Assembly (NCBI RefSeq): GCF_000760735.1
Contig: NZ_JMEX01000008.1
Span: forward strand, 2,136,027 to 2,200,026
Length of the DNA stretch: 64,000 nt
Direction of reading: 5' to 3'
Source: Rhodococcoides fascians A44A
GTDB lineage: Bacteria; Actinomycetota; Actinomycetes; Mycobacteriales; Mycobacteriaceae
Position 1 is the first letter of the stretch; every line of letters begins with the position of its first letter. Of the stretch, positions 33,913 to 41,748 are shown piece after piece. Below the pieces are notes generated by a model. That model did not search any database, was not told the origin of the DNA, and worked only from the letters and a program-made list of their open reading frames with translations. The translations under genes were made by a program, and so were the position numbers.

Positions 33913-34833
33913 TCAATTGATACGACTTGCCTTGACCCAGTCGATGCTCATGGTTTGCGGAAACGGAGTCGATGCAGGGGCTTTGCCGACCCAGTCGTTG
34001 CCGACTGCCACGTTGAACAGGACGTAGTGAGGCCATGCGCCGGAGAACGGCTTCCAGTTGCCCCCTTTGGCTTCGTAGTCGCTCTTCGTCACGGTGAACT
34101 TCTGGACACCGTCCACGAACCAGGTGATTCGGTCAGGGAACCAGTCGACCCGATAGGTGTGAAAGCCGTCGGAAATCGGGCTCATTCCGCTGCCGGTCTT
34201 GACGTCGGTGCTGGAGTTGTTACGCGCCGGACCGTGCAGATTGAAAGAGGGACCATTTGTGCCGGGAATTTCCACGACGTCGATTTCACCCTGACGCGGC
34301 CAATTGTATTCATTGCCCGGTTCGAGGCCGAGTAACCAGAAAGCGGGTAGTAATCCGGCCGCACGAGGCATCTTTATGGATGCTTCCAGTCGCACTGGCG
34401 GGGTTACGGATTGTTTTCCGAAGCTCACGACACGAGCGCTGGTGAAGTTGTTCGGCGCGGGCTTGCGGTCCGGAGTCGTTTCCCTCCTGGCCGTGATGTT
34501 CAGCGAGCCACCCGCGACCGACGCGTTGTTGGTCGAGTTGGTGTAGTACTGCTGCTCCCCCGAAGTTGCGCCCCACCTGCCGGTTTGGAAACCCCACTTT
34601 CCGGGATCGACGGCGCCCGACCCGTTGAACTGGTCCTCCCAGAGCACGGTCGTCTGCCCGCCGCTCGGCGGTGGAGTGGCCGTGGTGACGGGAGGAGGGG
34701 CTGTCGTCGTGGGCGGTGGCGCCGTGGTGGTCGGAGGTTTGGGAAACACCGTCGGTCGCGGGTAGGTGGGAAACGGATATGTATAAGGCGCCGCAATCAG
34801 GATCGGGGCCATTACGAGAGCGAACCACTTCAT
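33913..34833 (-). CDS. Secreted glycoside hydrolase family 16
   Basis: A 306-residue endoglycanase-type protein. A short hydrophobic start (to about residue 15) acts as a signal peptide, then a Pro/Thr linker (about 20-57) leads to a GH16 beta-sandwich. The catalytic motif GEIDVVEI gives nucleophile Glu183, Asp185 and acid/base Glu188. TYRVDWFPDRITWFVDG is another family block. Likely targets are beta-1,3 or mixed-linkage glucans. It is separated from the lipase by 98 bp and seems to be its own unit. Confidence 0.9.
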   Translation of the reverse strand: MKWFALVMAPILIAAPYTYPFPTYPRPTVFPKPPTTTAPPPTTTAPPPVTTATPPPSGGQTTVLWEDQFNGSGAVDPGKWGFQTGRWGATSGEQQYYTNSTNNASVAGGSLNITARRETTPDRKPAPNNFTSARVVSFGKQSVTPPVRLEASIKMPRAAGLLPAFWLLGLEPGNEYNWPRQGEIDVVEIPGTNGPSFNLHGPARNNSSTDVKTGSGMSPISDGFHTYRVDWFPDRITWFVDGVQKFTVTKSDYEAKGGNWKPFSGAWPHYVLFNVAVGNDWVGKAPASTPFPQTMSIDWVKASRIN

Positions 34834-35037
34834 TTCGGGTCCTTCGTATCAATTGTCGAGGGGTAACAAAAGCACGAGGGATGTCTAACACAATGCAGCC
34901 TGCTTACTGCACTGGAAAGCGAAATGTGAATATTTGTTCTCGATGCGAGGGTCGATTCCGCCGAATTAACGGTCGAGTTCTCGAATTCGACACTCGAGGA
35001 CCGTGTTTTGGTTTGTTACCGACGAAAGGAGAAAGAG

Positions 35038-35108
35038 AGCCGGTGACGGGAATCGAACCCGCCTCTCAACCTTGGGAAGGTCGCGTTCTACCAATGAACT
35101 ACACCGGC
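35038..35108 (-). tRNA. tRNA-Gly (anticodon CCC)
   Basis: A 71-nt cloverleaf on the minus strand: acceptor GCCGGTG/CACCGGC, anticodon arm CGACC-TTCCCAA-GGTTG with CCC at the anticodon, and T-arm GCGGGTTCGATTCCCGT. CCA is not encoded. It lies head to head with dcd, as glyU-dcd does in mycobacteria as I recall. The 200 bp between it and the GH16 gene shows no other feature. Confidence 0.95.
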
Positions 35109-35210
35109 GCGGCGGACGGTCGAGGCTGTCCGCGCCGAGCAACCCTAGCAGTCGGGTGTCGTGTGGGTGGTCAGCGGGAACGGTGTGCTGCCGGAGCGAT
35201 AGCCTGCACT

Positions 35211-35789
35211 GTGCTGCTTTCCGATCGCGACATCCGCGCTGAAGTGTCCACCGGCAACCTCGGTATCGAGCCTTTCGATTCTGCGATGGTGCAGCCGTCG
35301 AGCGTCGACGTTCGGTTGGACAAGCTGTTTCGGGTGTTCAACAACACTCGCTACACGCACATCGATCCGTCGAAGCAGCAGGACGAGTTGACGACGCTCG
35401 TCGAGCCTGCGGACGGCGAGCCGTTCGTACTGCATCCAGGCGAGTTCGTCCTCGGGTCGACGCTCGAACTGACGACGCTGCCGGATTACCTGGCGGGTCG
35501 GCTCGAGGGAAAGAGCTCGCTGGGCAGGTTGGGTTTGCTGACGCATTCGACCGCGGGGTTCATCGATCCCGGGTTCAGCGGGCACATCACGTTGGAACTG
35601 TCCAACGTGGCGAATCTCCCGATCACGTTGTGGCCGGGGATGAAGATCGGGCAACTGTGCCTGTTCCGGTTGTCGAGCCCGTCGGAGAATCCGTACGGTA
35701 GCGCGGCGGTCGGATCGAAGTATCAGGGTCAACGGGGCCCGACACCGTCGAAAGCGTACCTGAACTTCGTTCAATCGCCGGTCGACTGA
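35211..35789 (+). CDS. dcd: dCTP deaminase
   Basis: A 192-residue trimeric deaminase that turns dCTP into dUTP for dTMP synthesis; the actinobacterial enzymes may be bifunctional dCTP deaminase/dUTPase. Near-identity with the family is visible: MVQPSSVDVRLDKLFRVFNN, AGRLEGKSSLGRLGLLTHST, AGFIDPGFSGHITLELSN and KYQGQRGPTPSKAYLNF. The start is GTG 35211 followed by LLSDRDIRAEV. The long open frame upstream runs through the tRNA and is not coding. Confidence 0.97.
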   Translation: MLLSDRDIRAEVSTGNLGIEPFDSAMVQPSSVDVRLDKLFRVFNNTRYTHIDPSKQQDELTTLVEPADGEPFVLHPGEFVLGSTLELTTLPDYLAGRLEGKSSLGRLGLLTHSTAGFIDPGFSGHITLELSNVANLPITLWPGMKIGQLCLFRLSSPSENPYGSAAVGSKYQGQRGPTPSKAYLNFVQSPVD

Positions 35790-35893
35790 ACTTCAGGTCT
35801 GTTTACAGCGTATTTTCAATACGATTATACGGTTTTTCCGGTAGTCTCGACCCTTGCCGAAGTGGGTTGGGGCTTACCGGAGCGAGGTTTTCG

Positions 35894-37333
35894 ATGACAG
35901 CCGTACTCGGCGCATCGCTCGGTGTGAGCGGAATACGCGCAGCATGCAGCGACGTGCGCGCAGATCCCCAGCTCAGCACCGAGACCATCATTGCCGTACC
36001 CGAAGGTTCGCAGGATCCGTGGGGCTCGGTGACCTGGGCCGTCCACAAGTTCGCGCGCGAGAACGGCGCCACGGGCACGGTCCCCGTCCTGGCTCTTCGT
36101 GACAAGAACCCCAGCGAGGTCTACGGGGTGGAGCATGCCGACGGCCTTGCGCTCGTACCGGACATCGGTGCGCAGATCGGCGCGCTGCAGGAGTCCGGGG
36201 ATCTCACGGCAGATCAGACTGTCGCGTTGTTCGACGTCGGTGCGGGAGGGGTCACCGTGTCGATCGTGGAATGCGACTCCGGCCGCGTCCTCGGTTCACG
36301 GCGCAGCACCGTGTTGTCCGGAGACGGGTGCGACGCCAGGTTGTCCCAGCATCTTCTCGGGTCGCAGGTCCTGGACCCGGAATCTCGCGACGTGTTCGTC
36401 GAGACCGTGTGCGAGGCCAAGGAGAGACTGTCGTCCGTCACGGCCGTGGAGGTGGTGAGCCCGGCCGGCGTCGCCACCCTTCATCGATCCGTCATGGAGG
36501 ATCTGGTTCGGGACAGCGTGTACGACGCGGTCGCTCTGGCGTCGTCGATGATCACCGATGCGCCCCATGTCGACGCCCTGTTCGCGGTCGGCGGAGGCGC
36601 GAACATGCAAATAGTGCGACAGAGCTTGATCGACGGTTTGTCGGTGCCCGTCTTCGTCCCGCGCGAGCCGGAAGCTCTGGCTGCGCGAGGTGCGATGGGG
36701 ATGGCTCGGCGACTCGTCGTCGCCCAGCATGCGACCGACGACGCCGGGGGGACCGCGGGAGGGGACGGCCCCGCGTCCGTCGTCACCGGGAGTAGGGCAC
36801 GTCCCCGTCACAGCGACACGTCGTCGCGGCGTCTGACGCGCCTACGCGCTTCGCGGTACCTGGGAGGCGGAGCCGTTGCGTTGATCGCAGGCGGTGTGGT
36901 CGTGTCGATTGCGGCGGCGTCGAGCGATCGCGGAGTCGAGCCCCCGGCCCTGGACTACACGCCGGTGATCACGTCCTCTTCCTCCGTCGCCACCACCGTG
37001 GCTCCCAGCCTGCCGCCTGGCCCACCGGATGCGTCCGTGGTTCCGGACACGACCTCCGCGGCCGTGACCACCACCCCGGAGGCGTCTACAGGTGACGCGG
37101 ACACGACCGACGAAGTGGAGTCGACCGACGACGAGAAGGTCACCACGACTCGACGCCGGGAGACCACCACTAGCAGCGCACCCACCCCGACCCCCACGGC
37201 GACGACTCGGCAGCGGGACGACCAACCGCGGAACGACCCACCGCAGACCACTCGTCCGACCGCGACGACGCGGCCACCGCCCCAATCGCCCGTGCGGTCG
37301 TCGGCTCCTCCACGAACGTCATCGCGCCGGTAG
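35894..37333 (+). CDS. Hsp70/actin-fold membrane protein with Pro/Thr-rich tail (member 1)
   Basis: A 479-residue protein with an Hsp70-like nucleotide-binding fold. VLGASLGVSGIRAA is the phosphate-1-like start, LFDVGAGGVTVSIVE the phosphate-2 motif (about 112-126), and LFAVGGGANMQIVRQSL the adenosine motif (about 229-245). It has one membrane span (322-342) and a Thr/Pro/Ser-rich extracytoplasmic tail. It lacks an Hsp70 substrate-binding domain. It resembles the Pro/Thr-rich Hsp70-like Rv0312 type known near dcd in mycobacteria, from memory. ATG 35894 follows GGAGCGAGG. Two shorter relatives lie downstream. Confidence 0.8.
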   Translation: MTAVLGASLGVSGIRAACSDVRADPQLSTETIIAVPEGSQDPWGSVTWAVHKFARENGATGTVPVLALRDKNPSEVYGVEHADGLALVPDIGAQIGALQESGDLTADQTVALFDVGAGGVTVSIVECDSGRVLGSRRSTVLSGDGCDARLSQHLLGSQVLDPESRDVFVETVCEAKERLSSVTAVEVVSPAGVATLHRSVMEDLVRDSVYDAVALASSMITDAPHVDALFAVGGGANMQIVRQSLIDGLSVPVFVPREPEALAARGAMGMARRLVVAQHATDDAGGTAGGDGPASVVTGSRARPRHSDTSSRRLTRLRASRYLGGGAVALIAGGVVVSIAAASSDRGVEPPALDYTPVITSSSSVATTVAPSLPPGPPDASVVPDTTSAAVTTTPEASTGDADTTDEVESTDDEKVTTTRRRETTTSSAPTPTPTATTRQRDDQPRNDPPQTTRPTATTRPPPQSPVRSSAPPRTSSRR

Positions 37334-37406
37334 AACTCCGCCGGTAGAGACCCTGCCCGGCGATGTTTGCCTCCGTTTGTTCACCTGTGTACGGCAGACT
37401 CGTTCC

Positions 37407-38855
37407 ATGGCTTCGATACACACCGAACGTGAGGACAAGTTCGACGTCGACCCGGACTTCGTCCTTCCCGATGCGGACAAGCTGATTCCTGCGGGCGGTT
37501 CCGCGACGGAGTCGGAGGTCTCGCTCGTCAGCACGTACTTCGACACCGCGGATCTCGACCTGCTGCAGCGCGGAATCACGGTGCGTCGCCGACGCGGTGA
37601 CGCCGACACCGGATGGCACGCAAAGGTTCCGGCCGACAAGGCGCGGACCGAGATCAGGTTGCCGCTCGGTAGCGGTGAGGACGCGACAGTCCCGGGTGAA
37701 CTCGCGGAGCTTCTGATCGGTGCCACGCTCGGCAAGCCGTTGTCCCCTGTGGCTACGTTGACGTCGCTGCGCAGGCTTCACGTTCTGTCCGATCGGAAAG
37801 GTCGCGTGGTTGCCGAACTCGCCGACGACACCGTCACGGTCGATCTGTCCGGCGCCGACGGGCACGGTTGGCGGGAGGTGGAGGTCGAGCTCGGTCCCGA
37901 GGGGGCGGAGTCGGATCTGAAGCAGGTGGGCAAGAAGCTGAAGGCGGCAGGGGCACGCGTCGGCGCGCATCCGTCGAAATTCCATCGTGCGGTTCGCTCG
38001 TCGGCCGAGCCGGTCCACACGGGAACCGTCGGCGTCGTCGCGGACTACCTGAATCAGCAGGCCCAGGCGATCTTCGCGGGCGACGTGTACCTGCGTCGCG
38101 GTATGGATCCGATTCATTCGACAAGAGTCGCGATTCGCCGTTACCGCAGCACGCTTCGCGTGTTCGCCGAACTGTTCGACGACGACAGGGCACTGTTCCT
38201 GGAAACGGAATTATCCTGGTATGCCGGACTTCTCGGTGAGGTTCGCGACCGTCAGGTGCAGCGTGCTCGCTTTGCAGAATCCCTGGGCGAGCTACCGGAT
38301 CACCTGGTGCTCGGTCCCGTCGCCGCGCGAATCGAGAACGATCTGCTCGCCGAGCAGCTTCGTTTCCGTGCCGTGGTGACCGCCGAACTGGACGGCGAGC
38401 GGTATCTCGCCCTGCTGACCGAACTAGCGCAGTGGACCCGCGGCTTACCGCTGGCGAAAAGCGCGCACAAGCTCGACGACGACGATCTCGACGTTCTCGC
38501 ACGCAAGGCAGGCAAGAAAGCATCCAAGCGGGTGGCTGCGGCGACAGTCGCCGGCGACGACGAGGCACTGCACCGAGCCCGGAAGGCAGGCAAACGGGCA
38601 CGCTACGCCGCAGAGTTGGTCGAGCCGATCGTCGGGAAGAAGGAGTCGAAAGCCAGGATCGCCCGGTACAAGAACGTCCAGGAGATCCTCGGAGAGCACC
38701 AGGATGCCGTCGTGGCCGCGGCGACCCTGCTCGAGTTGGGCCGCAAAGCGGGTGTCACGCCAGGAGAGAACGGGTTCACGTTCGGGTTGCTGTACGCGCA
38801 GGAACTCGCCGCCGCTGCCGCGTCCCGAGCGGAGATAACCGAGTCCGGAATCTGA
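37407..38855 (+). CDS. CYTH and CHAD domain protein
   Basis: A 482-residue protein. The CYTH (triphosphate tunnel) domain occupies about residues 1-195, with the starting EREDKFDV in place of strict ExExK, then TYFDTADLDLLQRGITVRRR and basic strands. The CHAD domain fills about 205-475, with conserved His/Arg helices (DPIHSTRVAIRRYRSTLRVF; HRARKAGKRARYAAEL; LGEHQDAVVAA). Such proteins act on or bind inorganic polyphosphate. It sits between two Hsp70-like genes in the same orientation with 73- and 111-bp gaps; a functional link is unproven. Confidence 0.9.
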   Translation: MASIHTEREDKFDVDPDFVLPDADKLIPAGGSATESEVSLVSTYFDTADLDLLQRGITVRRRRGDADTGWHAKVPADKARTEIRLPLGSGEDATVPGELAELLIGATLGKPLSPVATLTSLRRLHVLSDRKGRVVAELADDTVTVDLSGADGHGWREVEVELGPEGAESDLKQVGKKLKAAGARVGAHPSKFHRAVRSSAEPVHTGTVGVVADYLNQQAQAIFAGDVYLRRGMDPIHSTRVAIRRYRSTLRVFAELFDDDRALFLETELSWYAGLLGEVRDRQVQRARFAESLGELPDHLVLGPVAARIENDLLAEQLRFRAVVTAELDGERYLALLTELAQWTRGLPLAKSAHKLDDDDLDVLARKAGKKASKRVAAATVAGDDEALHRARKAGKRARYAAELVEPIVGKKESKARIARYKNVQEILGEHQDAVVAAATLLELGRKAGVTPGENGFTFGLLYAQELAAAAASRAEITESGI

Positions 38856-38966
38856 ATGCGACGATTGTCCGGTACCCGGGTAGTCTGATTGCCGATCAAA
38901 CCAACCGATCGCCCGGATTGGCGTCGGGTACTCGGTTCACGGCACTACACGGGGGGTACGAGCGGC

Positions 38967-39917
38967 ATGCACATCGCGCTTGGCGTGCACGTCAGCACGT
39001 ACGAGGTCACGGCGTCGCTGGTGGACACCACCCTCCCGGAGCTCGGCCCTGTCGCGACCCGCACGGTCACCGTCGCCGCAACTCCCGGCGGAATAGGCGG
39101 AGCCGTGTCGACCGCGCTCGGCTTCATGCGCGTCCAGGCCATGCAACACGACCTGAACGTCGCTGGTGCAGCGGTGGTGTGCGAGAACGCTCTTCAACGG
39201 GAAATCGTCGCCGACGCCCTGGCTGCCACCGAATCCGAGCCGACTCCCGTCGTCGACATCTTCGACGATCGCCTGTCCGACGCCTACACCCCGGACATCG
39301 CTGCCGCCCTTCTCGTGGGCTCGCTCGCGCCGGCAATCGCAGCACCCAGTTCAGCGCGAGAGCCGCACCGCGGGGTCTGGCCGATTGCCGCCGTCGGCGC
39401 CTGCGTTCTCGCCGCCCTGGGCGGCGTCACAGCATGGGCGATGACGGCAGATCCGTCGCAGGCCGGCGGTTCGGTCCCGTCGGAGATGGTCTATCCGTCG
39501 GATGTCCCGGCCTCGGATGCGTCGCCGACGCGCCCTGCATCCATCCCGGTCGGTGCGTCGACGACCGCTGCTCCGGAGCCGCCGATCGACGGCGTGCCAG
39601 GCGCCGACGCGCTTCCGGTCGATCCCGGCGCTGTCGTCGTCGTGCCCCTCGCACCCGTCGGAGAAGCTGCGCCGCAGCCGGAAGCCGGGCAACCCGAGTC
39701 CGCCGACCCGGGCGCAGCAGCACCGCCGGTCCGTCCGGTCCCGACCGAACCAGGCCCGACGCGGCCGGGTTCGACCAAACCGAGCAACGGTGGGGTGACG
39801 ACGACCTCGACAATCCCCGAGACACCCGTTACGACGCCGACTACAACTGAGACCACGTCTTCGCCGTCAATCAGCAGCACTACCGACGCGCCGATCATGG
39901 AGAACGACGTCCCCTAG
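38967..39917 (+). CDS. Truncated Hsp70-like/DUF7159-like membrane protein with Pro/Thr-rich tail (member 2)
   Basis: A 316-residue protein. The first about 125 residues start like the neighbours (IALGVHVSTYEVTASLVD) but keep only a fragment of an actin-type fold, without phosphate-2 or adenosine motifs. A membrane span (about 137-159) and a long Pro/Thr/Ser tail follow, as in member 1. It resembles mycobacterial DUF7159-type proteins to me; this is tentative. ATG 38967 follows GGGGGGTACGAG. It probably cannot hydrolyse ATP and may act as a partner of members 1 or 3. Confidence 0.72.
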   Translation: MHIALGVHVSTYEVTASLVDTTLPELGPVATRTVTVAATPGGIGGAVSTALGFMRVQAMQHDLNVAGAAVVCENALQREIVADALAATESEPTPVVDIFDDRLSDAYTPDIAAALLVGSLAPAIAAPSSAREPHRGVWPIAAVGACVLAALGGVTAWAMTADPSQAGGSVPSEMVYPSDVPASDASPTRPASIPVGASTTAAPEPPIDGVPGADALPVDPGAVVVVPLAPVGEAAPQPEAGQPESADPGAAAPPVRPVPTEPGPTRPGSTKPSNGGVTTTSTIPETPVTTPTTTETTSSPSISSTTDAPIMENDVP

Positions 39918-40224
39918 ATCCGGAATGCCTGCGTTCGGTACTGCTCCCGAAGCCTCATGAGTACATGACGATTCGGTCGTGTGAACCGCGTGTGAATTAT
40001 CCGCGGAGTAGTGAATTGTCATCGAACATCGGTGGCAGTCGGCGGGAATTCCGGGCTACCATCGGTCCATGATTTCCAGCGGCCGTTCGCTTCGGCTACA
40101 AGCCGGCTCGCGGCCGCGTGTGTGTTGTATGCGCTGTCCGTAACTCGTGCATCGTTGTCTGGCGCATTCTCGAAGTTGTTGTTACCGACGCATATTCACA
40201 TCTCACGGATTGTAGGTTGGCTCG
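39918..40224. other. Intergenic region upstream of the ANTAR gene
   Basis: A 307-bp gap, lower in GC at its right end. It contains the 24-nt motif at 40045-40068 that is repeated upstream of the third Hsp70-like gene. No convincing gene is seen. If the motif is a promoter, the ANTAR message would have an untranslated leader of about 150 nt, long enough for RNA-based control. Confidence 0.6.
40045..40068 (+). promoter_or_regulatory. Shared 24-nt promoter-like motif, copy 1
   Basis: GGAATTCCGGGCTACCATCG followed by GTCC matches 20 of 24 bases at 40554-40577. TACCAT sits where a -10 box would. It lies 157 bp upstream of the ANTAR start. Related TAGTCT-containing sequences precede members 1 and 2 (near 35840 and 38877). 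Confidence 0.55.
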
Positions 40225-40467
40225 ATGGACGATTCTCGGACCAGTATCGATTGGGCTGTCGGAGTTCTCATTGCCTTGCGGGGATATTCCCCGGAACAGG
40301 CATTCGAAGAATTGGTGACGCACAGTTTCACGTTCGATGTCAGCTTGTTGCAATCCGCTCGTTCGCTCGTTGCGGCTGCGCGTGAGACAGCTACGGACGC
40401 AGCGCCTGTCGGTGCCGCCACGCAGGAGTGGGGCGATCTGCTGGCGCAGCGTCGACGGGTCGCGTGA
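40225..40467 (+). CDS. Stand-alone ANTAR-domain RNA-binding protein
   Basis: An 80-residue protein that is almost entirely an ANTAR domain: IDWAVGVLIALRGYSPEQAF (about 8-27) then EELVTHSFTFDVSLLQSARS. ANTAR domains bind paired RNA hairpins and prevent transcription termination. Most are fused to receivers or sensors; here there is no sensory domain, so activity may be set by a partner or by expression. It is flanked by Hsp70-like genes, with one member downstream sharing its upstream motif. Confidence 0.82.
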   Translation: MDDSRTSIDWAVGVLIALRGYSPEQAFEELVTHSFTFDVSLLQSARSLVAAARETATDAAPVGAATQEWGDLLAQRRRVA

Positions 40468-40553
40468 GCCCCTGCGGCACTGTGTGCGGTCACTACATCA
40501 CAGTGAAAACAAACTGAAAGATTGAAAAAGGCTCCCTGGGCCTACCCAACGAA

Positions 40554-40577
40554 GGATTTCCTGGCTACCATCTGTGC
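40554..40577 (+). promoter_or_regulatory. Shared 24-nt promoter-like motif, copy 2
   Basis: GGATTTCCTGGCTACCATCT followed by GTGC matches 20 of 24 bases of 40045-40068. It lies 38 bp upstream of the third Hsp70-like gene, a normal promoter distance. Just before it, an A-rich stretch (40501-40531) with a possible CACTGTG/CACAGTG hairpin (40484-40511) may end the ANTAR message. Confidence 0.55.
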
Positions 40578-40614
40578 AGGAGTCGGACGTGACGGGGCAG
40601 AAGTCGAGGGAACC

Positions 40615-41643
40615 ATGAGAACGGTGCTCGGAGTGTCGGTGGGCTCTGCCACGGCTCGCGCGACGGCGCTGGACTCGGCCGACGACTCGGTGCGGTCTGC
40701 CAACGTCGTTCGGTCGTTCGAGGCGAAGGGCCACGTCGCCGCAGCGCTGGAGCTGCTCGAGTCCATGGCGACGGTGCAGCAGGTCGATCGCGAGGACGCC
40801 GTTCTCGCTGTTCCGGACGACCCGGCGTCGCGCACCCGCAATTCCGCGTACTCGGTGCACCGGTCGGACAGGTACAACATCGTGTCGGAACTCGGCGCGC
40901 AGCTGCGCTATCTTCGCGGCTCCGGTCAGCTGGACGGGCTGCGCACCGTCGCGGTGTGCGACGTCGGTGCATCCGGCACGACGGTGTCCGTCGTCGATCC
41001 GGCGAGTGGCCGCGTGTACTGCGCCGAGCGAACCAGTGCGTTCGGTGGAACCGTGTGCGACGAGGCCGTGCGGGATTACCTGCTCGCCACGTACGGTGCG
41101 GACGAACTGATCACCAGTTCCGGGATCGACAGTCTGATGGTGGCCATTGCGTACGCGCGTGAGCAGCTGTCCAGCCTCCGCGTGGCGGAGGTGCCAGGTC
41201 CGTTCGTCGCAGGCCCGATCCGGCTGTGGCGCAGCTCTTTCGACGAGATAGTCGAGCGGGCCGTGTATTCCATCGAGGACTGGACCGCCAGTGTGATCGT
41301 CGAGTCCCCGCGGGCGGTGAACGCACTCGTCATGGTCGGAGGGTGTGCGCACCTACCGTTGCTCCGTCGGGTCTTCAGACGGGATCTACGTCTACCGGTG
41401 TTCGTGCCGTCGGCGCCGGAATCGTTGACCGCTCATGGTGCCGCTCTTCTCGCTGCCGACGAGGTTCGGCAGCGCACCAGGCGTCCGCTGGCGGCGGTCA
41501 CGACCATCAGGGCACAGGAGTTCACGACCATCACGGCACAGGAGTTCACGACCATCACGGCACAGGAGTTCACGACCATCACGGCACAGGAGGCATTCGG
41601 TTCCACGGCGTATCCGGTGATGCCGAGGCATCGGTCGGCGTGA
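40615..41643 (+). CDS. Soluble Hsp70/actin-fold protein with octapeptide repeats (member 3)
   Basis: A 342-residue protein. VLGVSVGSATARATALD is phosphate-1-like, VCDVGASGTTVSVVD phosphate-2-like (about 114-128) and LVMVGGCAHLPLLRRVF the adenosine motif (about 238-254). It resembles member 1 but has no membrane span or Pro/Thr tail. Instead the C-terminus has about 3.4 copies of TAQEFTTI (about 299-325) encoded by a 24-bp tandem repeat. ATG 40615 follows GAGGGAACC. The ANTAR gene precedes it; antitermination into this gene is a hypothesis. Confidence 0.8.
   Translation: MRTVLGVSVGSATARATALDSADDSVRSANVVRSFEAKGHVAAALELLESMATVQQVDREDAVLAVPDDPASRTRNSAYSVHRSDRYNIVSELGAQLRYLRGSGQLDGLRTVAVCDVGASGTTVSVVDPASGRVYCAERTSAFGGTVCDEAVRDYLLATYGADELITSSGIDSLMVAIAYAREQLSSLRVAEVPGPFVAGPIRLWRSSFDEIVERAVYSIEDWTASVIVESPRAVNALVMVGGCAHLPLLRRVFRRDLRLPVFVPSAPESLTAHGAALLAADEVRQRTRRPLAAVTTIRAQEFTTITAQEFTTITAQEFTTITAQEAFGSTAYPVMPRHRSA
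41511..41592. repeat. 24-bp tandem repeat in the third Hsp70-like gene
   Basis: Three perfect 24-bp units (41511-41534, 41535-41558, 41559-41582) beginning GGCACAGGAGTTCACGACCA, plus a partial fourth to 41592. They encode in-frame TAQEFTTI repeats. Perfect identity suggests recent slippage and possible strain variation. Confidence 0.9.
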
Positions 41644-41748
41644 GGATGTTCGTGTGGTGAACGGCGGTAGGTGCGATGGGCCTATGACGTGCCACAAGCT
41701 GCGCGCCGCGCGTGGTCTGGCGGCGCGGTTGCAGGTATGTTGCGTCGA

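Noticed and set aside
35038..35108. tRNA-Gly as an integration site
   Set aside because: No integrase and no duplicated tRNA end was seen; the tRNA-dcd neighbourhood looks ancestral.
38432..39850. 472-codon plus-strand frame across the CHAD gene end and member 2
   Set aside because: It runs out of frame with two good genes and is a run of Arg/Ser/Pro.
41511..41592. CRISPR array or iteron origin
   Set aside because: Perfect tandem 24-bp repeats without spacers, in frame within a gene.
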